Source: Microcella alkalica (lineage in GTDB: Bacteria; Actinomycetota; Actinomycetes; Actinomycetales; Microbacteriaceae). From it: a stretch of 64,000 bases of DNA. Location of the stretch: assembly GCF_014595885.1 (NCBI RefSeq), contig NZ_JABUKC010000001.1, positions 496,001 to 560,000 of the forward strand, in the 5' to 3' direction. Within the stretch, counting starts at the first letter, position 1, and each line of letters starts with the position of its first letter. The translations under genes were made by a program, and so were the position numbers. The notes below the pieces were generated by a model that was not told the origin of the DNA, made no database searches, and saw only the letters and a program-made list of their open reading frames with translations. Below are positions 24,656-34,650 of this stretch, one piece after another.

Positions 24656-26200
24656 GTGACGCGCCGCGAGAGGGAGCCAGCACTGAGCGAGCGAGCAGCG
24701 GGCGCGACCGTGCGTCGCGCCGACGTCGGCCTGAGGTCGTCGCGCGGACCCATCCTGCTCTCGCTCATGGTGACGACGGGGCTCGTCGCGATCGACGCCA
24801 CGATCCTCGCGACCGCCGTGCCGACCCTCGTGGCCGAGCTCGGCGGGTTCGAGCAGTTCCCGTGGCTGTTCTCGATCTACCTGCTCGCGCAGGCGGTGTC
24901 GGTGCCGATCTACGCCAAGCTCAGCGACGTCGTCGGGCGCAAGCCGATCATCCTGTTCGGCATCGGCGTGTTCCTGCTCGGGTCGATCCTGTGCGGCCTT
25001 GCCTGGAGCATGCCCGCCCTCATCGCCTTCCGCGCCATCCAGGGCCTCGGTGCGGGCGCCGTCGGCCCCATGTCGATCACGATCGCCGGCGACGTCTACT
25101 CGGTCGCCGAGCGCGCGAAGGTGCAGGGATACATCGCGAGCGTGTGGGGCGCCTCGGCCGTCGTCGGCCCGCTGCTGGGCGGCCTGTTCGCCCAGCTCGA
25201 CGCGTGGCGCTGGATCTTCTTCGTCAACATCCCGCTGTGCCTGCTGGCGGGGTGGATGCTCCTCCGCTCGTTCCACGAGACCGTCGAGCGCCGCCGCCAC
25301 CGCATCGACTACCTCGGCGCCGCCCTGCTGAGCGGGTCGCTCGCGCTCGTGCTCGTCGGCGTGCTCGAGGGCGGGCAGGCGTGGGCGTGGGCGTCGTGGC
25401 AGACGGCCGTCGCCTTCGGCGTCGGCGGGGCGCTGCTCGTAGTGTTCGCGCTCGTCGAGCGCCGCGCATCCGAGCCGATCCTGCCGCTGTGGGTGCTGTC
25501 GCGCCGCCTCGTGCTGTCGACGACGCTCGTCTCCGTCGGCATCGGCGCCGTACTGTTCGGCCTCACCTCGTACGTGCCCACCTACCTCGAAGGATCGCTC
25601 GGGGTGTCGCCGCTCGTCGCCGGGCTCGCGCTCGGCGCCCTCACGATCGGCTGGCCCATCTCGGCCGCCCAGTCGGGCCGGCTCTACCTCACGCTCGGGT
25701 TCCGCACCACGGTGCTCATCGGCATGGCGCTCGTCATCGCCGGGCCGGCCCTGCTCGCCGCCCTCGCCGCGGCGCCCTCGGTCGCCGTCGTCGCGCTCGC
25801 GTGCTTCATCAGCGGACTCGGCATGGGACTCGTCGCGACTCCGTCGCTCATCGCCGCGCAGGCGAGCGTGCCGTGGAACGAGCGCGGCGTCGTCACCGGC
25901 ACCAACCTCTTCGCCCGCTCGATCGGCAGCGCCGTCGGCGTCGCCATCTTCGGAGCCATCGCCAACGGCATCATCGGGCGCGAGGGCGCGGGGCCGGTCG
26001 CCGGCGTCACGCCCGACGAGATCGTCGCCGCCTCGTCGGCCGTGTTCCTCGGCACGCTCGTCGCCGCCTCGTCGGCCGTGTTCCTCGGCACGCTCGTCGC
26101 CGCCGTCGCGACCCTCGCCGCGGCGGTCGCGATGCCGCGCACGCCGGCGCCCGCCGCCGACGAGGCGCACGCGGCGCCGGCGGCTGCCGCCGCCGCGTAG
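24656..26200 (+). CDS. MFS multidrug exporter, DHA2 (EmrB/QacA-like) family
   Basis: A 514-residue transporter predicted to have 14 helices and to export drugs by proton antiport. Family marks are the helix 1 motif LVAIDATILATAVPTLV, motif A AKLSDVVGRKPIILFG, the helix 4-5 segment AFRAIQGLGAGAVGPMS with motif C at SVWGASAVVGPLLGG, and WRWIFFVNIPLCL. Near the C-terminus a 12-residue unit, VAASSAVFLGTL, is repeated exactly in tandem by a 36-bp duplication. This lengthens the last hydrophobic segment and is odd. The start is a GTG at 24656 without a good ribosome-binding site; a start a few codons later is possible. A CAGACT at 24591 may be its -10 box. Confidence 0.9.
   Translation: MTRREREPALSERAAGATVRRADVGLRSSRGPILLSLMVTTGLVAIDATILATAVPTLVAELGGFEQFPWLFSIYLLAQAVSVPIYAKLSDVVGRKPIILFGIGVFLLGSILCGLAWSMPALIAFRAIQGLGAGAVGPMSITIAGDVYSVAERAKVQGYIASVWGASAVVGPLLGGLFAQLDAWRWIFFVNIPLCLLAGWMLLRSFHETVERRRHRIDYLGAALLSGSLALVLVGVLEGGQAWAWASWQTAVAFGVGGALLVVFALVERRASEPILPLWVLSRRLVLSTTLVSVGIGAVLFGLTSYVPTYLEGSLGVSPLVAGLALGALTIGWPISAAQSGRLYLTLGFRTTVLIGMALVIAGPALLAALAAAPSVAVVALACFISGLGMGLVATPSLIAAQASVPWNERGVVTGTNLFARSIGSAVGVAIFGAIANGIIGREGAGPVAGVTPDEIVAASSAVFLGTLVAASSAVFLGTLVAAVATLAAAVAMPRTPAPAADEAHAAPAAAAAA
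26024..26095 (+). repeat. Exact 36-bp tandem duplication inside the MFS gene
   Basis: Two perfect 36-bp copies, 26024-26059 and 26060-26095, in frame (12 codons each), within the last transmembrane region. They look like a recent slippage event. Confidence 0.95.
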
Positions 26201-26210
26201 CGCGCGCCGC

Positions 26211-26280
26211 GCCGCGTCTCGCGCCGCCGCGCCGCGTCTCGCGCGCCGCGCCGCGTCTCGCGCGGCCCCGCGTCTCGCGC
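26211..26280. repeat. Short GC-rich tandem repeats, core GCCGCGTCTCGCG
   Basis: The core occurs at 26211, 26231 and 26250 and, shortened, at 26268, with spacings of about 20, 20 and 16 nt, directly after the MFS stop codon. The 310-nt interval 26201-26510 has no supported gene; it holds these repeats and the inverted repeat at 26336-26403. Confidence 0.8.
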
Positions 26281-26335
26281 GGCCCCGCCGTGCGCACGCC
26301 CGCGCCGCGCGGCCCTTCCGCGCTCTCGCACCTCA

Positions 26336-26403
26336 CACACCACACGGTTCACGGCATGCACTGCGGAACAAAGCGCAGTGCATGCCGTGAACCGTGTGGT
26401 GTG
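26336..26403. repeat. Perfect 30-bp inverted repeat with 8-nt loop
   Basis: The left arm 26336-26365 and right arm 26374-26403 are exactly complementary over 30 bp around the loop GAACAAAG. The arms begin CACACCACACGG and end GGCATGCACTGCG. Their GC content, about 60%, is clearly below the surrounding DNA. It could act as a terminator for the MFS gene, a cruciform or a palindromic mobile-element remnant. No T-tract follows the right arm. Confidence 0.95.
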
Positions 26404-26510
26404 CGACGGCTGCTCGCGTCGATGGCGTCGGCGCGCCGAGCCGCCCTCGCCGAGCGTCCTCGCCGAGCCGCCCCCACCGCCGCGCCCCGACCCGGTGGCA
26501 AGATGACCGC

Positions 26511-27242
26511 ATGAGCGCGAGCGCCCCCCACCCCGACCTCCCGCCGGGCACCCCGGTCGAGCCGCACCCCGCCCTCGACGCGCTCATCGGCGTCATGCAC
26601 CGCCTGCGCGCGCCCGGCGGCTGCGCCTGGGATGCCGAGCAGACCCACGAGAGCCTCACGAAGTACCTCATCGAGGAGGCGCACGAGCTCGTCGACGCGA
26701 TCGAGCACGGCTCCCGCGACGACATGCTCGAGGAGCTGGGCGACGTGCTCTACCAGGTGCTGTTCCACGCCGACATCGCCGCGGCCGACGCCGAGCATCC
26801 GTTCACGATCGACGACGTCGCGGCCCGCAGCATGCGGAAGATGGTCGGCCGCCACCCGCACGTCTTCGCCGACGTCGTGGCCGACACGGCCGACGAGGTC
26901 TCCGCCAACTGGGAGACGTGGAAGGCCGCCGAGAAGCCCGCCCGCACGAGCGTGCTCGACGGGCTGCCCGCGGCCCTACCCGCGCTCGTGCGCGCCGAGA
27001 AGGTGCTGAGCCGCGCGGAGCGGCTGGGAGTCGAGCAGCGCCCGCTCTCGACCACCGACGACACGCGCGGCGCCGAGCCGACCCACGTCACCGCCGACGA
27101 GCGCGCCCTGGGCGAGCAGCTGCTGCACCTGGTGGCGGTCGCCCGCGAGCGGGGGTGGGATGCCGAGCGCGCCCTCCGCATGGCGGTGCGCGATCTCGAG
27201 ACGAGCATCCGCGATCACGAGCGAGGCCGCGCGGAGCGCTGA
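26511..27242 (+). CDS. mazG: MazG nucleotide pyrophosphohydrolase
   Basis: Hydrolyses nucleoside triphosphates to monophosphates, a house-cleaning role. The 243-residue protein has a MazG domain with RLRAPGGCAWDAEQTHESLTKYL and the metal-binding helices LIEEAHELVDAIE and LEELGDVLYQVLFHADIA, which supply the EExxE/ExxD ligands. MRKMVGRHPHVFAD and NWETWKAAEK follow. The C-terminal half is a second, degenerate copy, as in actinobacterial MazG. CAAGAT ends 6 nt before the ATG, consistent with a leaderless mRNA. The mfd-mazG-eno order seen here matches mycobacteria, with an exporter pair and hisS added between mazG and eno. Confidence 0.93.
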   Translation: MSASAPHPDLPPGTPVEPHPALDALIGVMHRLRAPGGCAWDAEQTHESLTKYLIEEAHELVDAIEHGSRDDMLEELGDVLYQVLFHADIAAADAEHPFTIDDVAARSMRKMVGRHPHVFADVVADTADEVSANWETWKAAEKPARTSVLDGLPAALPALVRAEKVLSRAERLGVEQRPLSTTDDTRGAEPTHVTADERALGEQLLHLVAVARERGWDAERALRMAVRDLETSIRDHERGRAER

Positions 27243-27379
27243 CGGCCGCGGCAGCGATCGCGAGCCGAGCCGATCCGCACAGCCGCACCGCCGCACCACC
27301 CCGCACCCGCGTTCGCGAGTATTCGTCGCGACCGCGCGTCGCCGCGACACCCCGTGCCGCCCCTGCCAGACTCGCCCGC

Positions 27380-28303
27380 ATGACCCAGCCCCCCGCGATC
27401 GCGGTCGAGGGCGTGGCCCGCAGCTTCGGCTCGGTGCACGCCGTGCGCGACGTGACCTTCGAGGCCCATCCCGGGCGCGTGACGGCCCTCATCGGTCCGA
27501 ACGGCTCCGGCAAGACGACGCTGCTGCTCATGCTCGCGTCGCTGCTGCAGCCCGACCGGGGCACGATCCGCATCCAGGGTCACGACCCGGTGACCGATCC
27601 GCGCGCCGTGCGGCGCGTCATGGGGTGGATGCCCGACGTGCTCGGTTCGTGGGCCACCCTGACGGTGCGCCAGACCCTCGAGACCACCGCGCGCCTGTAC
27701 GAGCTCGACGCCGCGCAGGCCCGCTCCCGCGCCGCCGAGCTCATCGACCTCGTCGGCCTGGAGGAGCTCGCCGACCAGCCGACCCGGGTGCTCAGCCGCG
27801 GGCAGAAGCAGCGCCTGAGCCTCGCGCGCGCCCTCGTGCACCGACCCACCGTGCTGCTGCTCGACGAGCCGGCGTCGGGCCTCGACCCGGCCGCCCGCAT
27901 CGATCTGCGCGTGCTCGTGCGCCGCCTCGCCGCTGAGGGGGCGAGCGTGCTCGTCTCGAGCCACGTGCTCGCCGAGCTCGACGAGATGGCCGATGACGCC
28001 GTCTACCTCGACCACGGCGTGACCGCATCACGTGAGAGCGTCGAGGCGAGCCGCTCGACGGTGCGCGACTGGCGCGTGCGCGCGCTCGACCCGGCGGCGC
28101 TCGCCGCGGCGCTCGCCGAGTTGGGAATCCCAACCGGGGGCGACGACCATCTGGGCACCCTCGTGCCGGTGGCCGGCGAGCAGGAAGCCGCCGCCGTGCT
28201 CACGCGGCTCACCGCCCACGGCGTCGCGATCAGCGCCTTCGGGCCCGCCGTCGGCGACCTCGAGCACACCTTCCTCGACCTCGCGAAGGGCGGTCGCTCG
28301 TGA
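27380..28303 (+). CDS. ABC transporter ATP-binding protein (ABC-2 type exporter)
   Basis: A 307-residue ATPase subunit. Walker A is GPNGSGKTT, the Q-loop region is MGWMPDVLGSW (Asp replaces the usual Gln), the signature is LSRGQKQR, Walker B is VLLLDEPASGLDP and the switch histidine is in VLVSSHVLAEL. About 90 C-terminal residues form an extra regulatory domain. CAGACT ends 7 nt before the ATG. The stop overlaps the GTG of the permease gene by 4 nt. The substrate is unknown; no regulator gene is adjacent. Confidence 0.9.
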   Translation: MTQPPAIAVEGVARSFGSVHAVRDVTFEAHPGRVTALIGPNGSGKTTLLLMLASLLQPDRGTIRIQGHDPVTDPRAVRRVMGWMPDVLGSWATLTVRQTLETTARLYELDAAQARSRAAELIDLVGLEELADQPTRVLSRGQKQRLSLARALVHRPTVLLLDEPASGLDPAARIDLRVLVRRLAAEGASVLVSSHVLAELDEMADDAVYLDHGVTASRESVEASRSTVRDWRVRALDPAALAAALAELGIPTGGDDHLGTLVPVAGEQEAAAVLTRLTAHGVAISAFGPAVGDLEHTFLDLAKGGRS

Positions 28304-29403
28304 ACGGCTGGATCACCGGGCTCGGCACCATCGCCGCCCTCGAGCTGCGGCAGCGCGTGCGCAGCGTCGCGTGGCTCGTGCTGCTCATCGTCGTGTTCGT
28401 CATCGTCGCGATCGTGACGCTGCTGCTGTGGTTCTCGCTGTCGACGTTTGGCGACGATTCGGTCGACAACGCGGCGATCTACTCGAGCATCGTGTTCTTC
28501 GTGCTGCTCGTCGGCACGCTCGTCACCCCCGCCGTCTCCGGCGGTGCGATCAACGCCGAGCGCGACGCGGGCACGCTCGCCACGACGCAGGTCACGCTCG
28601 TGAGCGCGGGCCAGATCGTCCTGGGCAAGTTCCTCGCCGCTTGGACGATCGCCCTCACCTTCCTGGCCGCGAGCCTGCCGTTCATCGTGCTCGCGGTCGC
28701 GATCGGGGGCGTGCCGATCACGACGCTGCTGACCTCGCTCGCCGTGCTCGTGGTCGAGCTCGGTGTCGTCGCGGCGATCGGCGTCGGGCTCTCGGGCCTG
28801 CAGACGCGCGCGCTGTTCTCGGTCGTCACCACCTACCTCGTCGTCGCGGCGCTCAGCATCGGCACGCTCATCGCCTTCGGCCTCGGCGGTCTGGCGAGCC
28901 AGAGCGAGGTGCGCAGCGTCTACATCGGCTACACCTACGACCAGTCCGTCGAGCTCGACCCGGACACGGGCCTGCCGGAGGATCCGGACGACATCACCTG
29001 CCTTGAGCCCGAGGTGACGACGTACCAGGCGCCGCGGTTCGACCGGGTGTGGTGGTTCCTCGCGGCGAACCCGTACATCGTGCTCGCCGACGCCTCGCCG
29101 ACGACGTTCGACGAGAACGGCAACCCGGAGGATCTTTTCGGCGGCATCGGCCTCGGCATCCGCGGTGCGCAGCTGCCGCCCGACCTCGAGCAGACCTATG
29201 ACGAGTGCGCGAACGCGAAGGCGAACTGGCGGCTCGTGCAGGACGACTACGAGACCCCCGAGGAGGTCTACGCGAAGACGGTGCCGAGCTGGTTCGTCGG
29301 CATCGTCATCCACCTCGTGCTTGCCGGTCTCGCCCTGTGGGGAGCGGTCGCCCGCACGCGCACGCCGTCGAAGCACCTGCCGAAGGGCTCGCGCGTCGCC
29401 TGA
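28300..29403 (+). CDS. ABC-2 type transporter permease
   Basis: A 367-residue membrane subunit for the ATPase encoded just upstream. It has an N-terminal helix (near VAWLVLLIVVFVIVAIVTL), a cluster of five helices between about residues 60 and 205, a large extracytoplasmic domain of about 120 residues with two cysteines (ITCLEPE, DECANAK), and a final helix before a basic tail. INAERDAGTLATTQVT matches the conserved cytoplasmic loop of ABC-2 permeases. Translation is coupled to the ATPase gene by the GTGA overlap. Confidence 0.85.
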   Translation: MNGWITGLGTIAALELRQRVRSVAWLVLLIVVFVIVAIVTLLLWFSLSTFGDDSVDNAAIYSSIVFFVLLVGTLVTPAVSGGAINAERDAGTLATTQVTLVSAGQIVLGKFLAAWTIALTFLAASLPFIVLAVAIGGVPITTLLTSLAVLVVELGVVAAIGVGLSGLQTRALFSVVTTYLVVAALSIGTLIAFGLGGLASQSEVRSVYIGYTYDQSVELDPDTGLPEDPDDITCLEPEVTTYQAPRFDRVWWFLAANPYIVLADASPTTFDENGNPEDLFGGIGLGIRGAQLPPDLEQTYDECANAKANWRLVQDDYETPEEVYAKTVPSWFVGIVIHLVLAGLALWGAVARTRTPSKHLPKGSRVA

Positions 29404-29488
29404 GCCGTGGGGCCGGCGCGCGGTCGCGGCCCGGCGGGAGCATCCGCCCCCGACCGGACGCTCGGCGCCCCTCTGACAGAATCGAGGC

Positions 29489-32228
<2,740 letters not shown>

Positions 32229-32244
32229 TCCGCCCGCAGCGCTC

Positions 32245-32282
32245 GAGGCCCGCCGTCCCCGCTCCCGGGGGCGGCGGGCCTC
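32245..32282 (+). terminator. eno terminator hairpin
   Basis: GAGGCCCGCCG pairs with CGGCGGGCCTC, extended inward by CCCC/GGGG with one G-T wobble, around a 6-nt loop. It lies 17 nt after the eno stop and just before the -10 box of ftsB. Confidence 0.8.
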
Positions 32283-32299
32283 TCGCGTACCCTGGGGGC

Positions 32300-32845
32300 A
32301 TGGCCGGCCGCTCGCGTGACATCCCCGTCGAGCTGCCCGCCGGCGCTCCTGCCGCGACGCCGTGGTTCCGCAACCTGCAGGTCTCCGGCTTCACCGTCAC
32401 CGTGCTGCTGCTCATCGTCGGCGCCCTCGTCGTGCTCGCCCCCTCGCTGCGGGTGCTCGTCGAGCAGCAGCAGGAGATCGCGGCCCTCGAGGCGCGCGTC
32501 GCCGCGCAGGAGGCCGCCGTCGACGACCTCACCGCCGAGATCGACCGCTGGTCCGACCCCGCCTACATCGAGTCGCAGGCCCGCGACCGCCTGCTCTACG
32601 TGAAGCCGGGCGACATCAGCTACCTCGTGATCGACGACGGCGCGACGGTCGAGGTCGACCCGGTGCAGCCGGTGAGCGACGAGATCCAGCGCACGCGCAT
32701 CGACTGGAGCCGCGCCGTGCTCGCCTCGGTGCTCACGGCCGCCCTCACCGACCTGCCCGCCGTCGAGCTGCTCGGCCCCGAGCCCGAGCCCGATCCCGCC
32801 GACCCAGCGGCCCCCGCCGCCCCCGCCCCCGAGGAGGCCCCGTGA
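32300..32845 (+). CDS. FtsB/DivIC-like septum formation initiator
   Basis: A 181-residue bitopic membrane protein. It has a short cytoplasmic start, one transmembrane helix at about 32-50 (FTVTVLLLIVGALVVLAPSL), a coiled coil (LVEQQQEIAALEARVAAQEAAVDDLTAEI) and the DivIC/FtsB hallmark RWSDPAYIESQARDRLLYVKPGD. The tail is Pro/Glu-rich. It is predicted to join the FtsL/FtsB/FtsQ divisome complex. TACCCT ends 6 nt before the ATG. The position between eno and DUF501 is the same as in mycobacteria. The stop overlaps the next start (GTGA). Confidence 0.88.
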   Translation: MAGRSRDIPVELPAGAPAATPWFRNLQVSGFTVTVLLLIVGALVVLAPSLRVLVEQQQEIAALEARVAAQEAAVDDLTAEIDRWSDPAYIESQARDRLLYVKPGDISYLVIDDGATVEVDPVQPVSDEIQRTRIDWSRAVLASVLTAALTDLPAVELLGPEPEPDPADPAAPAAPAPEEAP

Positions 32846-33360
32846 GTCGCCCGCCCTTCGAGCCCGTGAGCGCTGAGGATGTCCGCATCGTCTCCGCGCA
32901 GCTGGGCCGGCCCGCGCGCGACGTCGTCGGCATCCCCGCCCGGTGCGCGTGCGGCGCTCCGACGGTCGTCGCCACCGCTCCCCGGCTCGGCAACGGCACG
33001 CCCTTCCCGACGCTGTACTACCTGACGCACCCCGCGGCGACCGCCGCCGTGTCGCGACTCGAGGCGAGCGGCGTCATGACCGAGTACCAGGCCGCTCTCG
33101 CCGACGACCCCGAGCTCGCGGCCGGCTACGCGGCGGCGCACGAGGCGTACCTCGACGACCGCGCCCGCTTCGGCCGCGTGCCGGAGATCGAGGGCATCAG
33201 CGCCGGCGGCATGCCGACGCGCGTGAAGTGCCTGCACGCCCTCGTCGGCCACAGCCTGTCGGCCGGCCCCGGCCTCAACCCGGTCGGCGACCTCGCGCTC
33301 GCGGCGTGCGACTGGAGCCCCGAGGTCTGCGCGTGCGCGCCCGACCAGCGCGGGTCGTAG
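32842..33360 (+). CDS. DUF501 family protein
   Basis: A 172-residue soluble protein of unknown function. Features I recognise from the family are ARDVVGIPARCACGAPTVVATAPRL, GTPFPTLYYLTHP and the C-terminal VKCLHALVGHSLSAGPGLNPVGD, with conserved Cys and His residues (CACG, CLHALVGH) that could bind metal. Translation is coupled to the ftsB-like gene by a 4-nt overlap, and its end overlaps the subtilase start by 28 nt. In related genomes a Ppx/GppA phosphatase gene usually follows; here it does not. Confidence 0.87.
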   Translation: MSRPPFEPVSAEDVRIVSAQLGRPARDVVGIPARCACGAPTVVATAPRLGNGTPFPTLYYLTHPAATAAVSRLEASGVMTEYQAALADDPELAAGYAAAHEAYLDDRARFGRVPEIEGISAGGMPTRVKCLHALVGHSLSAGPGLNPVGDLALAACDWSPEVCACAPDQRGS

Positions 33361-34613
33361 CCGCCGCGCTGCTGGCCGCCGCGATCGCGGCCGCGCCGCT
33401 CGCGGTGCCGCAGGCGGCGCTGTCGGCGCCCGCGGGCATCCTCGCCGCCGATGCGATCCGCGATCGGCAGTACTGGCTCGACGAGTACGGCATCCGCGAG
33501 GCCTGGCAGGTGACCCGCGGCGCGGGCGTGACCATCGCGATCATCGACTCGGGCGTCGACGCAAGCCACCCCGACCTGCGCGGCGCGGTCGTCGGGGGCA
33601 TCGACCTCTCGGGGGTGGGCGCGGCCGACGGCACGCGCCCGGTCGGCTCCGACGCGCCGGATCACGGCACGATGGTCGCCTCTCTCGCCGCCGGCCGGGG
33701 CAGCGCGCCCGGCGATGGCGTCATCGGCGCCGCCCCCGAGGCGAGCCTGCTGAGCGCCTCGCTCGCCTTCGGTCCCGAGCAGCGCGACGGCGACGCGCAG
33801 GTGGCCGAGGCGGTGCGCTGGGCGGTCGACGCGGGCGCCGACGTCATTTCGCTCTCGCTCACCCGCAACACGCTCGCCTGGCCGGAGAGCTGGGACGACG
33901 CCTTCGGCTACGCCGAGGCCAACGACGTCGTCGTCATCGCCGCGGCCGGCAACCGCGGCAGCGGCACCGAGCAGGTCGGCGCTCCCGCGACGATCCCCGG
34001 GGTCGTCGCCGTCGGCGGGGTCGACCGGGCCGGCCGCGCGAGCGACGCGGCGAGCGCGCAGGGCATCTCGATCGCCGTGATGGCGCCGAGCGAGCAGCTC
34101 GTCGGCGCCGTGCCGGGCGGCGGCCACGTCATCTGGCAGGGCACGAGCGGCGCGGCGCCCATCGTGGCGGGCATCGCCGCGCTCATCCGGGCGGCGCACC
34201 CCGAGGCGACGGCCGCCGACGTCGTCACGCGGCTCATCACCACTGCGCAACCCGTGACCGCGACGGTGCCCGACCCCCTGTACGGGTACGGCCTGGTGGA
34301 TGCGGCCGCCGCCGTGCGCGCCGAGCTTCCCGCCGCCACCGAGAACCCCCTCGGCAGCCTGGCCGAGTGGGTCGCGCTCAACCGTCGGGCAGAGGCCGAG
34401 GCTCGAGAGGTGCTCGTCGCGGGCGGGCGCGAGGCGATCGCGCGCGCCGGGCATCCGGCCGACGGGGAGGCGGTCGCGACGGCGCACGCGATCGCGGTCG
34501 TCGTCGGCCCCGTGGCCCTCCTCGGCGCGGCCGTGCTCGCCGGCTCGCTGCTCGTGATCGGGGCGATCGTGATGGCGGCTCCACGATTCGTCAGGCGCGA
34601 GCGCGCGCGGTAG
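33333..34613 (+). CDS. Membrane-anchored subtilisin-like serine protease (S8, mycosin-like)
   Basis: A 426-residue secreted protease. It has a signal peptide (RVVAAALLAAAIAAAPLAVP), then the S8 catalytic domain with Asp72 (AIIDSGVDASHPDL), His111 (DHGTMVASLAAG) and Ser272 (GTSGAAPIVAG). The oxyanion Asn region is AAAGNRGSG. A C-terminal transmembrane helix (VGPVALLGAAVLAGSLLVIGAIV) and a basic tail anchor it outside the membrane. The layout is that of mycosins, but no type VII secretion genes are in the window. The GTG at 33333 gives the shortest complete signal peptide and overlaps DUF501 by 28 nt. Confidence 0.87.
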   Translation: MRARPARVVAAALLAAAIAAAPLAVPQAALSAPAGILAADAIRDRQYWLDEYGIREAWQVTRGAGVTIAIIDSGVDASHPDLRGAVVGGIDLSGVGAADGTRPVGSDAPDHGTMVASLAAGRGSAPGDGVIGAAPEASLLSASLAFGPEQRDGDAQVAEAVRWAVDAGADVISLSLTRNTLAWPESWDDAFGYAEANDVVVIAAAGNRGSGTEQVGAPATIPGVVAVGGVDRAGRASDAASAQGISIAVMAPSEQLVGAVPGGGHVIWQGTSGAAPIVAGIAALIRAAHPEATAADVVTRLITTAQPVTATVPDPLYGYGLVDAAAAVRAELPAATENPLGSLAEWVALNRRAEAEAREVLVAGGREAIARAGHPADGEAVATAHAIAVVVGPVALLGAAVLAGSLLVIGAIVMAAPRFVRRERAR

Positions 34614-34616
34614 ATT
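34611..34616 (+). promoter_or_regulatory. -10 box for ndh, overlapping the protease stop codon
   Basis: TAGATT, of which TAG is the stop codon of the protease gene. It would give a leader of about 28 nt carrying AAGGAG. Confidence 0.5.
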
Positions 34617-34650
34617 GTCGGAGTCCCTCACCACAAGGAGTCCTTTCGCC

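Noticed and set aside
26211-26280. The tandem repeats after the MFS gene as a CRISPR array.
   Set aside because: Units are about 20 nt with no distinct spacers, and no cas genes are present.
33333-34613. The subtilase as part of a type VII secretion (ESX) locus.
   Set aside because: No EccB/C/D/E, WXG100 or PE/PPE-type genes are anywhere in the window.
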